Shown piece after piece: positions 14,401-27,952 of a stretch of 64,000 nucleotides of DNA. The translations under genes were made by a program, and so were the position numbers. Under the pieces are notes generated by a model. The model was not told where the DNA came from. It worked only from the letters and a program-made list of their open reading frames with translations, and did not search any database. Each line of letters starts with the position of its first letter. Position 1 is the first letter of the stretch. Source of the DNA: Smittium mucronatum (lineage: Eukaryota > Kickxellomycota > Harpellomycetes > Harpellales > Legeriomycetaceae); assembly GCA_001953115.1 (NCBI GenBank), contig LSSL01000611.1, positions 23,691 through 87,690 on the forward strand, written 5' to 3'.

Positions 14401-15984
14401 AATTGAAGATTAAAAAAAAATTATCTCTTTTAAACTAGATCTTTAACAACAACATCAGGTCTAAAATGATATTAAAAGAGCGTATTTTTAAATAAAACCT
14501 TTGAAATTTTATTGATAATTGAACTGGGTTTTAATTTTTTTAAAAAAAAACAATGTGATCAGAGCGTGGGGGTGAAGCTAATAACACCAAAAATATCTTA
14601 ATTGAAAGAATATTAAAATATAACTTTACTTTAAAAATTGGAGAAAATCAATCTAATAGTACAATTTTTCTCCTCTTTTTGAAATCTATTAGTAAAGAAA
14701 GTCTATTAATATCGAATTTAAATCTTAAAAAAGTAAGAAAATGCGTACATTTTAACATCTGACTATCTTTTGAGATAGCTTGGGAAGAATTTAACATTCA
14801 TATGAAGACGAATTATTTTTTAAAAACCCCCCAATTATAAATAAACTTATTGTATTGGTTTATGGTCTTACAATAAAAAAAAATCGATTCGGTTTAATTT
14901 AATGTATTTTTGAACTAAGTGATAATTTTTTCCCATATATCATCCCAAAAAACCAATAAGAAGAATAGTTTAAATTTGACAAATCATCTATCAGAGCTAT
15001 AAAACATAACTAGTTTATCAGTAAAACTATTTTTAAATACTTAAGGCAGTGTGTGAATTTTTTTTTTTCTACAAGCGACAAAGAAGAAAGGGGGTGGGCA
15101 CCTCCAAAAAATCCTAGTTTCGGGATATGAAATTTTTTAAAGCTGTATTATAGTTGGGACCTTATAAGCATAAGCTCTCAAAATAGACCCACTATCCACC
15201 TTAATTTAAGAATTGAGCTACATATACCCAAATAATTTTATTGAAAAGTATTAATGATTAAAAAAAAAATTCACACCCCCACCCCCCCCCATCGAAAAAT
15301 AAAACCAAAAAATATCATTATCTCTATTAATTGATACTAAATCAAAAATCCGCATTTAACTACTATTATTTCCAATAATCAGACAAAAATACAAATTTTA
15401 TTTTATATAACATTTTCGATAAAGCTATTTTTGTTTTTTTCTCTCATTTACCCCAACGACCCCCGCCACATTTCCCCCCATTTAATCATTATTAGAATTA
15501 TTTTATCTATTCTGAAATAAATATTTTTTGATTATTTGGGGTTATATAATAATAAAACTCCTACCCGCTTATTTTTTAATACTCTGGAATATATTTTCAA
15601 TATTTCCTGTTATATATATCTCTATTGATGCTCCAATTATCATTAGATATATAGCGTCTTTTTGGTATTTAATAATATCAAGACAAATAATTCAATTTAG
15701 TTTTCAGTTTTTTAATCACGCATATTTTTTCAATAAAAAATATTTAAAATATTAACAAAGCGAAAAAATATATGCACAAATGTTTAAATATTCCAATAAT
15801 ATGATTTAAAAGATTTTTCTTATTTTCTTAATATGTTATATAAGTTTTTAATCAAACTTTTGTATTTTTTTATTATATTTTTCTTTATTTCATTTCTCAA
15901 CTCTAACTAACTTATAATTACCTCTGTACCTTCTTGTTATTTTTTTATCATTTCTATTTAATTTGTAATACTATTGTTTTATTT
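11402..15984. other. gene-free AT-rich stretch
   Basis: No supportable protein gene. It holds a tRNA-like relic (14179-14256), a C-rich run (15276-15290, five C, one A, nine C) and a few short hydrophobic open frames such as 15528-15755 that I regard as chance. Confidence 0.5.
14179..14256 (-). pseudogene. possible tRNA relic or tRNA-derived SINE
   Basis: On the minus strand the segment carries an A-box-like TGGCCTTTTGG and, about 44 bases further on, a B-box-like GGGTTAGAACCCC. This is the order and rough spacing of an RNA polymerase III internal promoter. I could not fold a proper anticodon stem, and the acceptor stem pairs poorly, so a working tRNA is unlikely. It may be a decayed tRNA gene or the head of a SINE. 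Confidence 0.3.
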
Positions 15985-16004
15985 CTATCTGAAGCTTCGC
16001 ACTC

Positions 16005-16745
16005 TTTATGGTCCGAAACTCTTAGCACGCGTGAAGATTATTGTATTATTTTCTTTTTCTTTTTTTTAATAAAAATCAATTTTTATACTTTCCTACAGTA
16101 TTTTTACCGGTCTTTATTCTGGTTAGCTTTTAGTTTATTATTTTAGTGCTCTTCGTGGGCTTGTCTCATTGCTTTCTAGTACGTTCTTTTTAGTTAGTTA
16201 TTTTCGTCTCTTTAAGAGTGGAAAACAGCTTATGAATTTGTATGTGCATAGTTAATCACAACAATAAGTTGGTCGACTATGGCTCTTATCCTTATGGATT
16301 TGCAACGGAGTCTGGATCTTGGATAGAGGTGCCGGAAGATAGTGATAGTGATACTCCGGTATCAATCTCCACCGAAGTACCTGCAATGTAAAATGACTTG
16401 GAAATATTTTTTAACTTTGAGGTAAAGAAATTAATCAAATATCTTGTATCTTCTTCACTGGCACTTTATCTAAGTTTCGATCCCGATCCCCAAATAAGGT
16501 TATCGACTATTATTCTCATCATGGGGGCTGTACAAACACTTAGTTTTGTCATTACAACGAGCAATAGATGAAGTAATAATATGCGGTGCAAGTGAGCAAT
16601 ATTTACCCTAAGGTCTCTTTTGTGTGAGGGAGATGTGTGCGCTAGCAATAGTGCACTTATATTTTTCTCGACCTTGGCTGTAAATTAACAGTTTTGAAGA
16701 GAGGATTTGCACCTTTCTAGCTGGTATAGAGAATCCACTCCCGAA
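16005..16745 (+). repeat. dispersed repeat, copy A (possible LTR/retroelement piece)
   Basis: This block matches, in inverse orientation, the segment 34250-34990. Shared landmarks in order are CTTAGCACGC, TCTTCGTGGGCT, the small coding block at 16242-16391, GGCTGTACAAACACTTAG (16530s), TGCGCTAGCAATA and a closing GGATTTG(C/T)ACC. The two copies have diverged clearly, with many substitutions and small indels, but stay collinear for over 700 bp. It is less A/T-rich than its surroundings. Class is uncertain: a solo LTR or the 5' end of a retroelement would fit, but no TG...CA ends or target duplication were found. Confidence 0.6.
16242..16391 (+). CDS. 49-codon ORF inside dispersed repeat
   Basis: An ATG-initiated frame of 49 codons lies in repeat copy A. 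Its peptide holds LVDYGSYPYGFATE followed by an acidic run VPEDSDSDTP. Repeat copy B on the other strand, near 34.6 kb, encodes a related peptide (ELDDSGAYPSGFAPE, then AEDRDRDID) across one frameshift. Conservation of the D-x-G-x-Y-P-x-G-F-A pattern between diverged copies suggests the frame was once under selection, perhaps as the start of an element-encoded protein. No family was recognised and present-day expression is unproven. Confidence 0.3.
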   Translation: MCIVNHNNKLVDYGSYPYGFATESGSWIEVPEDSDSDTPVSISTEVPAM

Positions 16746-17397
16746 AATTATAAGTTTTATAATGAGGAGTAAAAATTACCGAGTTTTTTTATTAAACTTC
16801 CAATTAAAGGCTTCGACAACACTATTTAGGATGATATCTCTATTTTTGATTTATAATTTTTGATTATATAAAATTATTATATACCTGATGTAATTTATTC
16901 ATCTTCTCCCTTATCAGAATACCAAAATTATAGTTTTTCGTTAATTACTTGCTAATCTCCGGATTTTTTAAACAAAAATAACTCAAAACATAGTTATATG
17001 CATATCCAAATCTTCATAAGAAAGATTATATACTCAACTCAACCTATGTACTATTTTTTTGGCTAATATCTTGATATAATCCTTTCCTGGACTTTCCTAA
17101 ATACACTCTAGCTAAGATGAAAGAAGCAGAGTGATTTTATCACTATGAATTTTTTTACAGGGTTAATTATTGCAATTTTAAAATAACAGGTAAGTTATAT
17201 GAGTAAAATTTCTATTCCATCTGAATTTCTGTAAGCGAAAATTTTCTAAAAACTGTTTTGTATGTATATTCTGATTAATTTGTGACAATGAGATACAGTA
17301 AAGGAAAGTAATGTCCGCAGGCAGTTTCATTAGATGCGAGTATCTGTTAAAAAATATTGGAAGAGGATTTGAATGTTAATTCGATGAGCCAAGCTCC

Positions 17398-17431
<34 letters not shown>

Positions 17432-19990
17432 AAGATTTAAATAATTGAGCTAAACAGAATTCTATTTATTCCTCCAATACTCCTGAGTGATTATAAAAAA
17501 ATCTTCGGAACTTTCAGAATATTTAAAAGCTTATAGAATTTCACTAAGCTTGGTGAATATTGTAGGATTTTTTTCAAATTTAATCTCCTCTTTACACATT
17601 AATAATTTTTACTAGAGACGGTCTGTATGATGCAATGGCAAACTCTTTCATCTTATAAGTCCCATTATTGCACTAGATTAAAATAATATTAGGAAAATAA
17701 GTTTTTTCAATAGATTTTTTATGATTTTAATGTTAGAAATTAATATTAAATATTTTTTGAAAATTTCTTCCATGAAGATAGTTAGACACTTTGAATATTA
17801 TTGAAGTATAGATTAAGTGTTGGTTCTCTCATTTGGCATTATTCTCTCTCCAAAGACAAATTCACATTTCTTTTTTTTAATTATTGTTTTTTCTTTTTAT
17901 AACAAAAAAAATAACCATAATAGGATAGTAATAACATCTTTCTGTTGCTGAGGTATTATAGGATCAATAATTTAGGAAAAGTAAATATTTCGAGAACAAG
18001 TATCTTTAAAATATTTTTTAACTTGGGTATTTATTGATAAAAAAAAAGGGATTTAATTTTTACATATGGTGATCTGTTACGAGACATTTTTTTTAATTTT
18101 TTTTGAATATATGTCGACAGAATAAATAAAATAAACTCAAATACCATATTTTAAAGTGATTTAGCTATTATTTTTATATAAAAATAACAAAATAAAACTC
18201 AGGCTCTAGCCCCTTTTGGGGATAAATTAATAGTAAATTAAATATTTTTTTGGTTAAAAATTAGCAAAAAAAACACAAGTTATTTTGAAAAAATTCTATA
18301 AACACAGAATTTTTCCAAAAGAAATTGATAAACATCTAATTCCTAAATGAAATTTCAAATATTTTATTTCTTTATAAAATATTTAACTAAGCCATTGGAA
18401 CCGATGGATTTGTTAAAGGGGTAATTTACTAAAGAAAAAATAATAAAATTGAATATTTTTTAATTTTGAAATTCCTAAGTCTTGGGAAAAAAAAATTGGC
18501 TCTATATGGCACTATTGGTTAAATTAGAAAGGAGGTAAAAAAGTGTAAGAAATGCAAAATTGGAGTTTTTTCAACATTAAAAGTCAATGATTGGTAAATT
18601 GGCTGTGTTAAATATTTATTATTCCAATTTTCGTATTTGAGAAATCCAAATCAAGTAGATTTTAATTTAGATAAAAAATAAATTACGCCATTTATAAATT
18701 TATGAAAACAGTATCCATGTTAATTTTTTGGCAAATAAAATAAAAATAGGTCGATTGCAAAGTATTTGTAGTTGGAAATATGATTATTCGACAATACATG
18801 AAATATATTGTAGATGAAATTTTTGGTGGGTCTATTTTTAATTAAAAATCAGTCACTACACTCGATTTTTTGTTTAGTTTTTAGTTTCATATATTTCAAG
18901 TAAATTAAGACCATGAAGAATCACTTTTACCATTTTAAATATGCTTTTCACATTAAAATTATCAATGATTATTATTTTTTTAATATTAATCTTTAAAATC
19001 GATATATTTTATATATTAAAAAAAAAATTCAAATATAATATTAAAAGGTGAAATTATTACGAAAATATTAAGTAGGGGTAAAAAATTTTTTAGAAAAAAA
19101 AAAACTTTTAGACCAATTTAGAACCATATATAATTAATCATGCTCATTTAATGTCGATACAAAGATTAAAATTATAACGATTTTTTTTGTTTTGGGTTAG
19201 TTTGAATATATTTTCAGCTATAACCGTAACCAATCTTAAATATTTACCAGTATTTCCTTTATTACATATATTTATACATTAGCTTATAAATATAAATTTG
19301 TTTTTTTTTCAAAAATAACCTTTAAAATAATCAGAAAATTTTAAATAGTATGTTTTTAAACTGAAAACATAATTTAAAAGAATTAAATTGATGATTTTTT
19401 TTCCTTCCTCTGATTTTATGGGCGGGTCATCAAAATATAAACTTTTTTTGGTAAAAATAAAAACTTCATATTTCTTAATTTTTATTTGATACCTAAAATT
19501 TTCGAATTAAATTTTTTTAAAAAATAGATATAAGAGTTTCTATTAAATAAGTATGAATTTTTTTTTATTTAATCGCAATATTGTATTTATTTTACTTTAT
19601 TTTAGGCGAATGTAGTTCCATTGAAAACCCAATGGTTGTACATAACACCTAAAAACCCTTATCATGATTTTATATTAATAAATATAATCTTAAATCGACT
19701 GCTTTAAAAGTCACTGAAAAATTATAATCAGTCATTTTCCTTTAAAAATTCTTATCATTGGAAGCCTACTCTTCCTCCCCCTCGACCATATCCAATTTCG
19801 GCAGTTTCAAATAATGAAAAGATTGATCCTAAAATAATTTTTTCGGCTTATGCTTATCACGAGCGAAAACTATAAAATGGGTGTTTTGTTTTATATACTA
19901 AATTATTCTTTATGGTGCCATAAATATAAAAATGGCTATGTTTTTAGGCTAACCAAAATAAAATTTGGTGATGTAATCTTTAAAATTAAA
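16746..19990. other. gene-free AT-rich stretch with (TA)n microsatellite
   Basis: No supportable gene. A (TA)n microsatellite occupies 17400-17429. Around 19750-19800 a slightly less A/T-rich patch occurs, but no frame or family could be assigned. Confidence 0.5.
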
Positions 19991-20707
<717 letters not shown>

Positions 20708-20989
20708 AATCTTAATATAGACATTTTTAAACCAGCAATAGAAGTCGGAGTAAAATTTAATTTTCTGTTATAGGAAGTTTATATATGTTAAAATAAATCA
20801 TGAAAAAAAAAATAACATTTGAAAAAAAAAAAAAAACTATTATAATAAAGTTTATATTTTTTAGTATTTTTTTATAATAACTAAGGGTTGATTATCAAAT
20901 TCTTATAATTGTCTTTATTTTTTAAAATTTTATTATATATTAAATGGAATATTATTAGAACCTAATCTTTTTAATGGATATATACTAAT

Positions 20990-21980
20990 ATGGTAGTTTG
21001 TTAAACTTACACATATATTGTGGATATCTTCGTGGATATCCTTTTTTTTTATTTTCAGCCTTTCCACTCCCATAATATGCTTGACTCTTCCATAATAATT
21101 CTCACAGAAGTCAATTTCATGTTATGATTATGTTCAAACTGATTCAAATTCAATTCTTTTACCATAATATAGAAGGCAAATACATATCCATCCATAGATA
21201 TTCCAAATCTGCTAAATATAACAATACTTGTGTAAATTGGAAGATATCTCGTCTGTATTTCTCAATAAAAATTTCTTATACTCATCCTATCTCTCTAAAA
21301 ATATATTAAATTAATGAATAGACCCGTAGCTTATTTTACTTGACATGGTGACTCTGCCATCAGGAATATGGGCAAACTCTCTTTCAAGACGATATTTTTT
21401 GTTTTTTCCTAAAAATAAAGCCTTAGCCTCCCTAAAGTCGGAGGTGAATCTAGAAATTTCTTGGATTGAATTATCGATTATGAGAGTTGCTTCAAGGAAG
21501 TGGGCAAATGATAGCTTTTATGCTATTTGCCTTGATTTTTTAATTTTAAAATAAATTAATTTTTCAATTTGTGTTTTATTTAATAAGTTGTTCTAGCAGC
21601 CAGTCGTTGAGAGTAACCATAATTCATATTAAAAGATAATGCCATAGATGAATAATTAGGATATGTTTTGAGATAATTCAGATAGAAAAGTACCAAATCT
21701 TTTAAAGAAAGATTCGCCCTTCTCCCCTTTGTACTTCTCATTCCAGAAATTTCTGGATTTAATAGAGCAAAAAGCCTATTAAATATATTAAATCCAAAGT
21801 TGGTGAAGTTTTTAATTTATCATCGGATAGTTTATTGAAATAAAAATCAGAGCTTGAATCCTCAATATCAAAAGTATTCTCTGGTAATGAATTAGCTATA
21901 TTTTGATCATCAATTATCCTAGTCCTTGATATAAGATTTTCAAAGTTTTTGGTAGAAAATTTAATAATTTTTTTTTTGAA
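20990..21980 (-). pseudogene. broken DDE_4 (IS5/Harbinger-like) transposase
   Basis: Read on the minus strand in three shifting frames, the segment aligns in order with a DDE_4-type transposase. An acidic N-terminal piece (FDIEDSSSDFYFNKLSDD) comes first. The helix-turn-helix region follows, with NPEISGMRSTKGRR, LSLKDLVLFYLNYLKTYPNY and SSMALSFNMNYGYSQRL. Next is the first catalytic block (ATLIIDNSIQEI) with the GKNKKYRLERELPI strand, and then a decayed C-terminal part near HNHNMKLTSVRIIME. Stops and frame changes interrupt it several times, so it is dead. The first-Asp block and the GKxK block are the strongest evidence. Terminal repeats were not located. ISL2EU or another IS5-related group is possible. 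Confidence 0.6.
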
Positions 21981-22741
21981 TCTGGGTACGATTATTCTTT
22001 TATGAGAAATATAAAACCGATATAATCAATTTATAGAGAATATTTGAGATGGAATAAGATGTTTTTTTGAAAAAAAAAACCGAAAAAGTCTAGAATTTTT
22101 ATACGTATAAATATCACGTATTATTGAAAAAGCGCCCCGTGATTTAAAAAAAATCGTTTAAAATAATTAAATAAGGTTATTTATTTTTTTAAGACGAATA
22201 GATTTATTTCACTTATATTGAGAAATCGAATTGATTTATGTTAAATCCGCGTCATTTCAATGAATTTTGATTTATTTAGATTATACAATCATATCAGAAC
22301 TCAATAGGATACATCAAAATGATGCGATTATTGCAAAATAAACGCGATAATTTGGTATTTTAGACTTTTTTTTACGCAGGATTTATTAATTGATATTTTA
22401 GACACGAATAATTTTAAAATATACGTATTGATAAATACGAAATAATTGATATTAACATTATTTTTTCGACTCAATTATTTTAATTGGCCGAAAAGTGGCT
22501 TTATTATGATATATGTGCTTATTTTATTGGCCGCCTAATATTTATATAATTAGAATTTGAGGCTAATGTGACCCGAAAAGTTTTCTGAGTTTATAAAATG
22601 AAAAAATTGAAAATTGATACAAAAAAATGAATTTTAGTGTATCAAATTTAAATTTTTTCCATAAATATACATTAATTGATGCTGTATGAATTATTTTTAT
22701 GTTTTATATACTTACTAGCAATTAAATGATGGAAGAAAAGG

Positions 22742-22768
22742 CTACTACTACTACTACTACTACTACTC
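22742..22768. repeat. (CTA)n microsatellite
   Basis: Nine consecutive CTA triplets just downstream of the MULE relic. Confidence 0.9.
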
Positions 22769-22861
22769 ACCAGATTAAAATTTATTACATAAATTCATAT
22801 TTTATTGCATTTTGTTTGTTTTTATCCAAACGAAAATAAGTATATAAAAAAGTATTTTTTA

Positions 22862-24740
22862 TTAAATCTTGTTAAGAAATTTATTTTTTTGTGTATCTTT
22901 TTTGGTCTTCCTCTTCTTCTCGTGCCCTATAATAATGCAACTTTTAGAACATTGGGATGATTTATTTGAATAAAAAACGAGTATGCATGAAAGAGCTTTT
23001 TTAGTTTCAAAAAAAAACTTCCTGAACAAAAAACGTCTCATCAACTGTTTAATCAAATTCCAGGATATGTTAAATATTAATCATCAAAATCTTTGGAAAC
23101 GAGACCAACCCCGTTACAAATCTTTTTTCCGATTGATGCAGCGATTTTTTTCTCCCAAGACTTAATCACTTATCTATAAAAAGATATATCTACAAATCAA
23201 CATCCTCCGAAATATATAAGAACCAAGCTTTTGGATTAATAAGAACAAATATTTTATAGCGTTTAATATTCTCAAGTTATGGTTTGTACCAGCCTGCATA
23301 ATCCTGAATCACCTTAACCATGATTTTTGATTTGTTCTAATTTTTATAGTTTTCCTATAGATTTTGATGAGTTTTTCTAGACAGTTGTTTTTCGATGGGA
23401 AAATAAGATAACCCCTACATGCCAGATATTATTTTTTCTATCTTTTTTTTCCAAATATCCAAAATTTCTCCACTTTATTAGAAATAAATACTTTGTATTT
23501 TCAAATAAATTGGTATTTTGCATAAGTTAAAACTTTATAAAAAGTTTATATCTCTATTTATAGTTGTTCCATATAGACCTTTTATTAATTTCACTGTATT
23601 TTTAGAAACGTGAAACCAATAATGTATTCTTTTAATATTAGGGTGAAAGATATTGACGGCACATGAAATCTGAGAGGCTGAATCTGCTATGATGTACTCT
23701 ATCCCCCCAAAAAAATTGATACCTATTCATCTCTCTTTTTAAAGTTTCCAGAATTCAAGTATAGGATTTTGTAAGGTTACATCAAAAATTACACTATTCT
23801 CTTTGTACAAAGAATAAAATAAACCAAATGGTGACTGGCACAATTTTCTTTTATACAAAATATACCAGGAATGAGTAGCAAAATAACACACCATATATTA
23901 TGCCAAAGATATTTCACTCTTTGTGAATGTCAAGAAGGGAACATTACTTGTACAGCCTATCAGCGAATAATACTATCACAATATGATAGTTAATACTGCG
24001 TTTAGAATTCTCTATAAATAGTGGACCAAATCTATCCATGAAAGGGCAAGTCCTTTAATTTTTTATTCTAATTTTGATCTGAATAGATTATATTCGTTTC
24101 CCAATCCGCCGCCTTACTTCTGAATTATCTCTGTTTCGTTTTTATTTTTAGTTATAATTTTATCTGAGTTTACAATTTTGCAATTTTATTTTATTACACC
24201 AATAAAATAATACTGATTCCTGACACATTCATTGGAATCTTTGTTTAATGCAGGTATCGACATGGGTTAGATTTCTGCCTTTTTCCGGGTACATCAGCCA
24301 TTATAACAGGATAAATCCCTTTTAACTAATGTAAAAGTGGAATCTATGTGAATATTTTTAGCCATAGATAAAAAATTTGGTCTGTATTTAGAGGCCATAA
24401 GTGTCTGTATATTTTATGCGCCACTTGAATAATCAGCTACATAGGGTTCATTAATTGCTTAGTTAAATTTTTATTATTTCACAAAAATTAATGAATTCAT
24501 CTAAAGTAGGGCAGTGGCTCGATTTTTTTTTTGATTTTTTCGCTTTTAACATAATTATAAATGTTTTTAAAACCAACTCGTATGCATTTGCTTTGCAATA
24601 TTTCCTTTATATCACTAGATTTTAAACACTTTTTACTGGAATCTAATGGTTCATCCTTAAAGGTTTTGGATAAATCTCTAACGAATTTTGCATGATGGAA
24701 AATTTGGTGAAAAAAAGTTCTCCTACCACCATAAAACTAC
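22862..24740 (-). pseudogene. broken MULE (Mutator-like) transposase
   Basis: Minus-strand fragments in shifting frames follow the order of a Mutator-like transposase. First comes a helical N-terminal piece (SSDIKEILQSKCIRVGFKN), then the first catalytic Asp block (AKNIHIDSTFTLVK). The second Asp block with its following histidine reads ADSASQISCAVNIF then HPNIKRIHYWFHVSKN, near 23.7-23.6 kb. A TNN-type block follows (KNNCLEKLIKIYRK, near 23.37 kb), and a basic AT-hook-like tail (RRRGRPKK) lies near 22.9 kb. Many stops and frameshifts separate these, so the copy is inactive. No zinc finger or terminal inverted repeats were identified. Confidence 0.65.
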
Positions 24741-25263
24741 CAAATTTTCATGTTGCTAAAAAAGATGCGATTTTTCAATTTATGCAATACTAGATAGTAT
24801 ATTTTTATTTTTTAAAAGCGCATGTGATTTGAAAAATTCTCTGCATCTGAAATATCCCATTTTTGTTCAGAGCCCAGAATTTTTAATTTTTATAGACCTT
24901 TTTTTTAAAATTCTTGTTATAAATATAATAAAGAAGGATAAAGTCTTTTTAAACTCTTAAATAGTCGAGTTTATTAATAGATTAGAAGAAAAAACCAGAA
25001 TTTCGCGTAACTTTGCGTCTTAATAATAATATTATTATTAAACTTCTTTCGGGTACATAAAATATCATTAGAGGATTTTGATATTGGTAATTTTTTTTTT
25101 TTTGGTTTGATCTTGACAGAATTTTAATGAAAAATGGCTAATTTGACATATTCTTGCCTAAATCGACCTTTATTTGAAAAGTCAACAACCAGATTAAAAA
25201 TTTGAGTTTTTTTTATTAATTCGATTCTCTATTATAAATTTTGATATATTTTTAATGTTTAAC

Positions 25264-26400
25264 TTATTTTATATTATTTTCAATTAGATCGGCTATATTT
25301 TCGGTGTCCATTTTCTCTGAGATTTTATTGATATTAGTCTTAGTGAGTATTTTTTTATCAATTTTTGATGTAGAGGTTTCCTCTATATATAAAAGTATAT
25401 CATGGAATATGGTGTATCCATCAACTGAATCAGCCCACCCTTTCTTTTTCTTAGATTTGATCAAACCCTTTTTTTCTTTGGTGGTTATTTCTGTAAGACT
25501 TTTACAGTCATATTAAAATTTATTCCCTTTTAGATTTTTGAAATTAATGTTTTTTTCCCCAGAATAAATAGCATTTTTATTTTTATTTTTATTTTTGGGC
25601 TTATGTGTTTCGTGATATTTTTTTAAATAGATCATCAATTTTTTTTTCCCAATGGCACTTCTTTTTGCAGTATCTGAGTTCTGTGGAGAGGGGAGGGGTA
25701 ACCTCCATATTTGAGGAGCCTTATATCCATTATTTTTAGGAATTATATTTTTATTGCTTTTGTTTGTAGCTTTATTTATATAAATGTAATTTTTTATGGA
25801 TACATATTTAGCTTTTCGTGTTTAAATGTGATATCTAGCATCTCTCCGAGTATCGAAAGCTTCCTGTATGTCACTAGTACTACATCCTACGTTTTGAAAT
25901 CGTTATATGGTGTCATTTTTATGACTTTTTTGATTTTCATTATATTCAGCTGCCTCCAGAAATTTTTTGTTTTTGTTTTTGTTTTTGTATATTATTTTCA
26001 ATATTTTCAGCCACATTTTCGTCTTTTTATTTTTGGATTTAATGAAAAACGGTTCTTCTTCTGGGATCTATATCTAAACTAATTTAAATTTTAATGATAT
26101 GCATTATTATCGCCATGTATATTTCTTATAGTTTCCCACCAACATTTCTCAGTCAGAGCCTTAGACTGAAGAGGGTACCTCACATTTATTTTATTTTCTT
26201 TCTGTGGTCCTCCTACTGTTATAATTTCCATCAATGACGCAATAATCATAAATTTTCGAGCTGCGTACGTCCATAGAGGAAATAGACCTAGTGATCTATC
26301 CAGCGATTTAGTTTTGTGGATTGCACTAATTTCCACTTCTTGAGTAAGTCTTCTTAGACGTGGTCGATATTACGGTCATTTTCCATTTTCTTCAATCTCA
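25264..26400 (-). pseudogene. degenerate coding-like stretch of unknown family
   Basis: On the minus strand several pieces look translated once. Around 26.1-26.4 kb a frame reads EVEISAIHKTKSLDRSL and continues for about 90 codons. Near 25.7 kb another reads APQIWRLPLPSPQNSDTAKR. The last, 25264-25520, contains KKGWADSVDGYTIFHDILLY and ends in IADLIENNIK plus stop. Stops and shifts break the connection. I do not recognise the family. It lies just beyond the MULE relic, so it could be part of the same or another mobile element, or a dead host gene. Confidence 0.25.
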
Positions 26401-27181
26401 ATATGCTTTTTTAAGAGCCAATTCCATTTTATTATATATTTTTAAATAAAGGAATTAATTTCGAAACTTTTTTCCATAAATAAGGCTACGATTAAAAATC
26501 CTGGTGTATTTTTTCTAATAAATAATCAGTTTTTGGCTTCTATAGGTCTATTTTAACCATTTCTTGTTTTCACACATGTTAAATTCATAAATATAGTAAA
26601 AATAGTTAATGGATGTAGATTTTACAAAATATTTGCTAAATAGATACAATAATATTTTGTTGTCATTTTAGGTTGAGGTCGTTTGCAAAATTTATTTCCC
26701 TTTTGAAAACTGGTCCAGAAAGCGGTTAAAGATAGACAGATCTCTTAGGTCCAAAGAATCTAGTAAAACCTCTACATATATCCATATTTGGACACGAAAG
26801 ACAATACAGTGGTTTAAAATCAAGCCAAATTAAAGTGCCTTTGACAAATAGCTGTAAAAAAACAGTAGATAATTTGGAGATAATTTAACCTTTTACTAAT
26901 CTATAAACAGCTATTATGACCCTAGAAATGAACAAATCGCAAAATAAAAATTTAAATGCTTGCCTATAAAAATAAAAAACTATAACACATTCATTCTTAG
27001 ATTAAGACAATATAGCTTTAGGATACAACCATGCTGAAGAGTGATTCAAAAAAAAACGATTAAATAAACCGTTGAAATAGAAATGCAAAAAGAAATAAAC
27101 AAGCTTCACCAGCTTTTCTATCCTAAAAGAGACCCCGTAAAAATGGTAAGGCTCTTCAAATTAAATAAAAGTACAGGGAAA

Positions 27182-27952
27182 TTAATCATCACTGTAATCC
27201 TCTTCTTCGCTGTCTATGGCTCCTACACGATTCCGTTTTGATAGAACAGCTGTTTTTTTATGACGGTTATGATCTTCTTCCTCTTCCCCACCGAAGAAAT
27301 CCTCAACATCACTTTCCTCGTCACTAATCCCTGCTCTATCCAATATTCCATTTCCATTACTCTTTCTCGGGCCAGCATCACTTTCGTACTCCTCGTATTC
27401 CCCATTTCTTTCGGGAACATGATCTTCTCCATTGGTTTCAGCATTTTTAGCCTCTTCACAAGCATCTATCCATTCACTATAAACATCGATGGGACTGCTC
27501 AAGTCTAATACGAATAAAATAAATATATAACACGTAAATTGACCAAGATTGATCCATATAAAAAATAGAATAGAATTGTCAAGAGGAAAAAGAAGACGGT
27601 AGGATTAAAAATTTCCATATTTACCCCCCCCCCCAAATATAATCTATAAAATTTGTTATTTCTCTTACGATTTATAGCAGCTTGGTAGTTTGCATGACAC
27701 ACTTTGCAAGAAAGATTCCCTATTTTGTGCTCTTTATCCCTGAATAAATCAAGATAATAATAAAAAATAAGGGTAATTAAAAGAGGTAAATTTTACGAAG
27801 AAAATATATTGGATTATAGATTATATACAAAATAAGACTAACATCTGCACAGAAACGGATTTTTCGTGATTGCAAAACACGCAATCGAAAGTAACGTCGA
27901 GCTTAGGCTTAGCTCTTTTAACCAGCTTACTCGTACTTTTTCGTTTACCCAT
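27182..27952 (-). CDS. ELF1: transcription elongation factor 1 (Elf1/ELOF1)
   Basis: Exons, 3' to 5' on the plus coordinates: 27182-27504, 27669-27739, 27843-27952. They join in frame into 167 residues with GT-AG introns of 103 and 164 bp. The protein starts with the basic tail [14 protein letters not shown] zinc ribbon follows with Cys24/Cys27 (CVFC in [12 protein letters not shown]) and Cys48/Cys51 (CKVC), then the family signature [13 protein letters not shown]. This small factor binds the elongating RNA polymerase II core and, in yeast and humans, assists elongation through chromatin and transcription-coupled repair. Residues after about 85 form a long acidic, Ser/Glu/Asp-rich tail ending SEEEDYSDD. 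Such a tail is known from fungal Elf1 but not from the 83-residue human protein, and this one is longer than the yeast one. The start was chosen because MGKRK is the canonical N-terminus. Confidence 0.95.

Noticed and set aside
17615..17690. tRNA-like segment with TGATGCAATGG and TCTTATAAG
   Set aside because: It has an A-box-like start, but no B box, and the stems do not pair.
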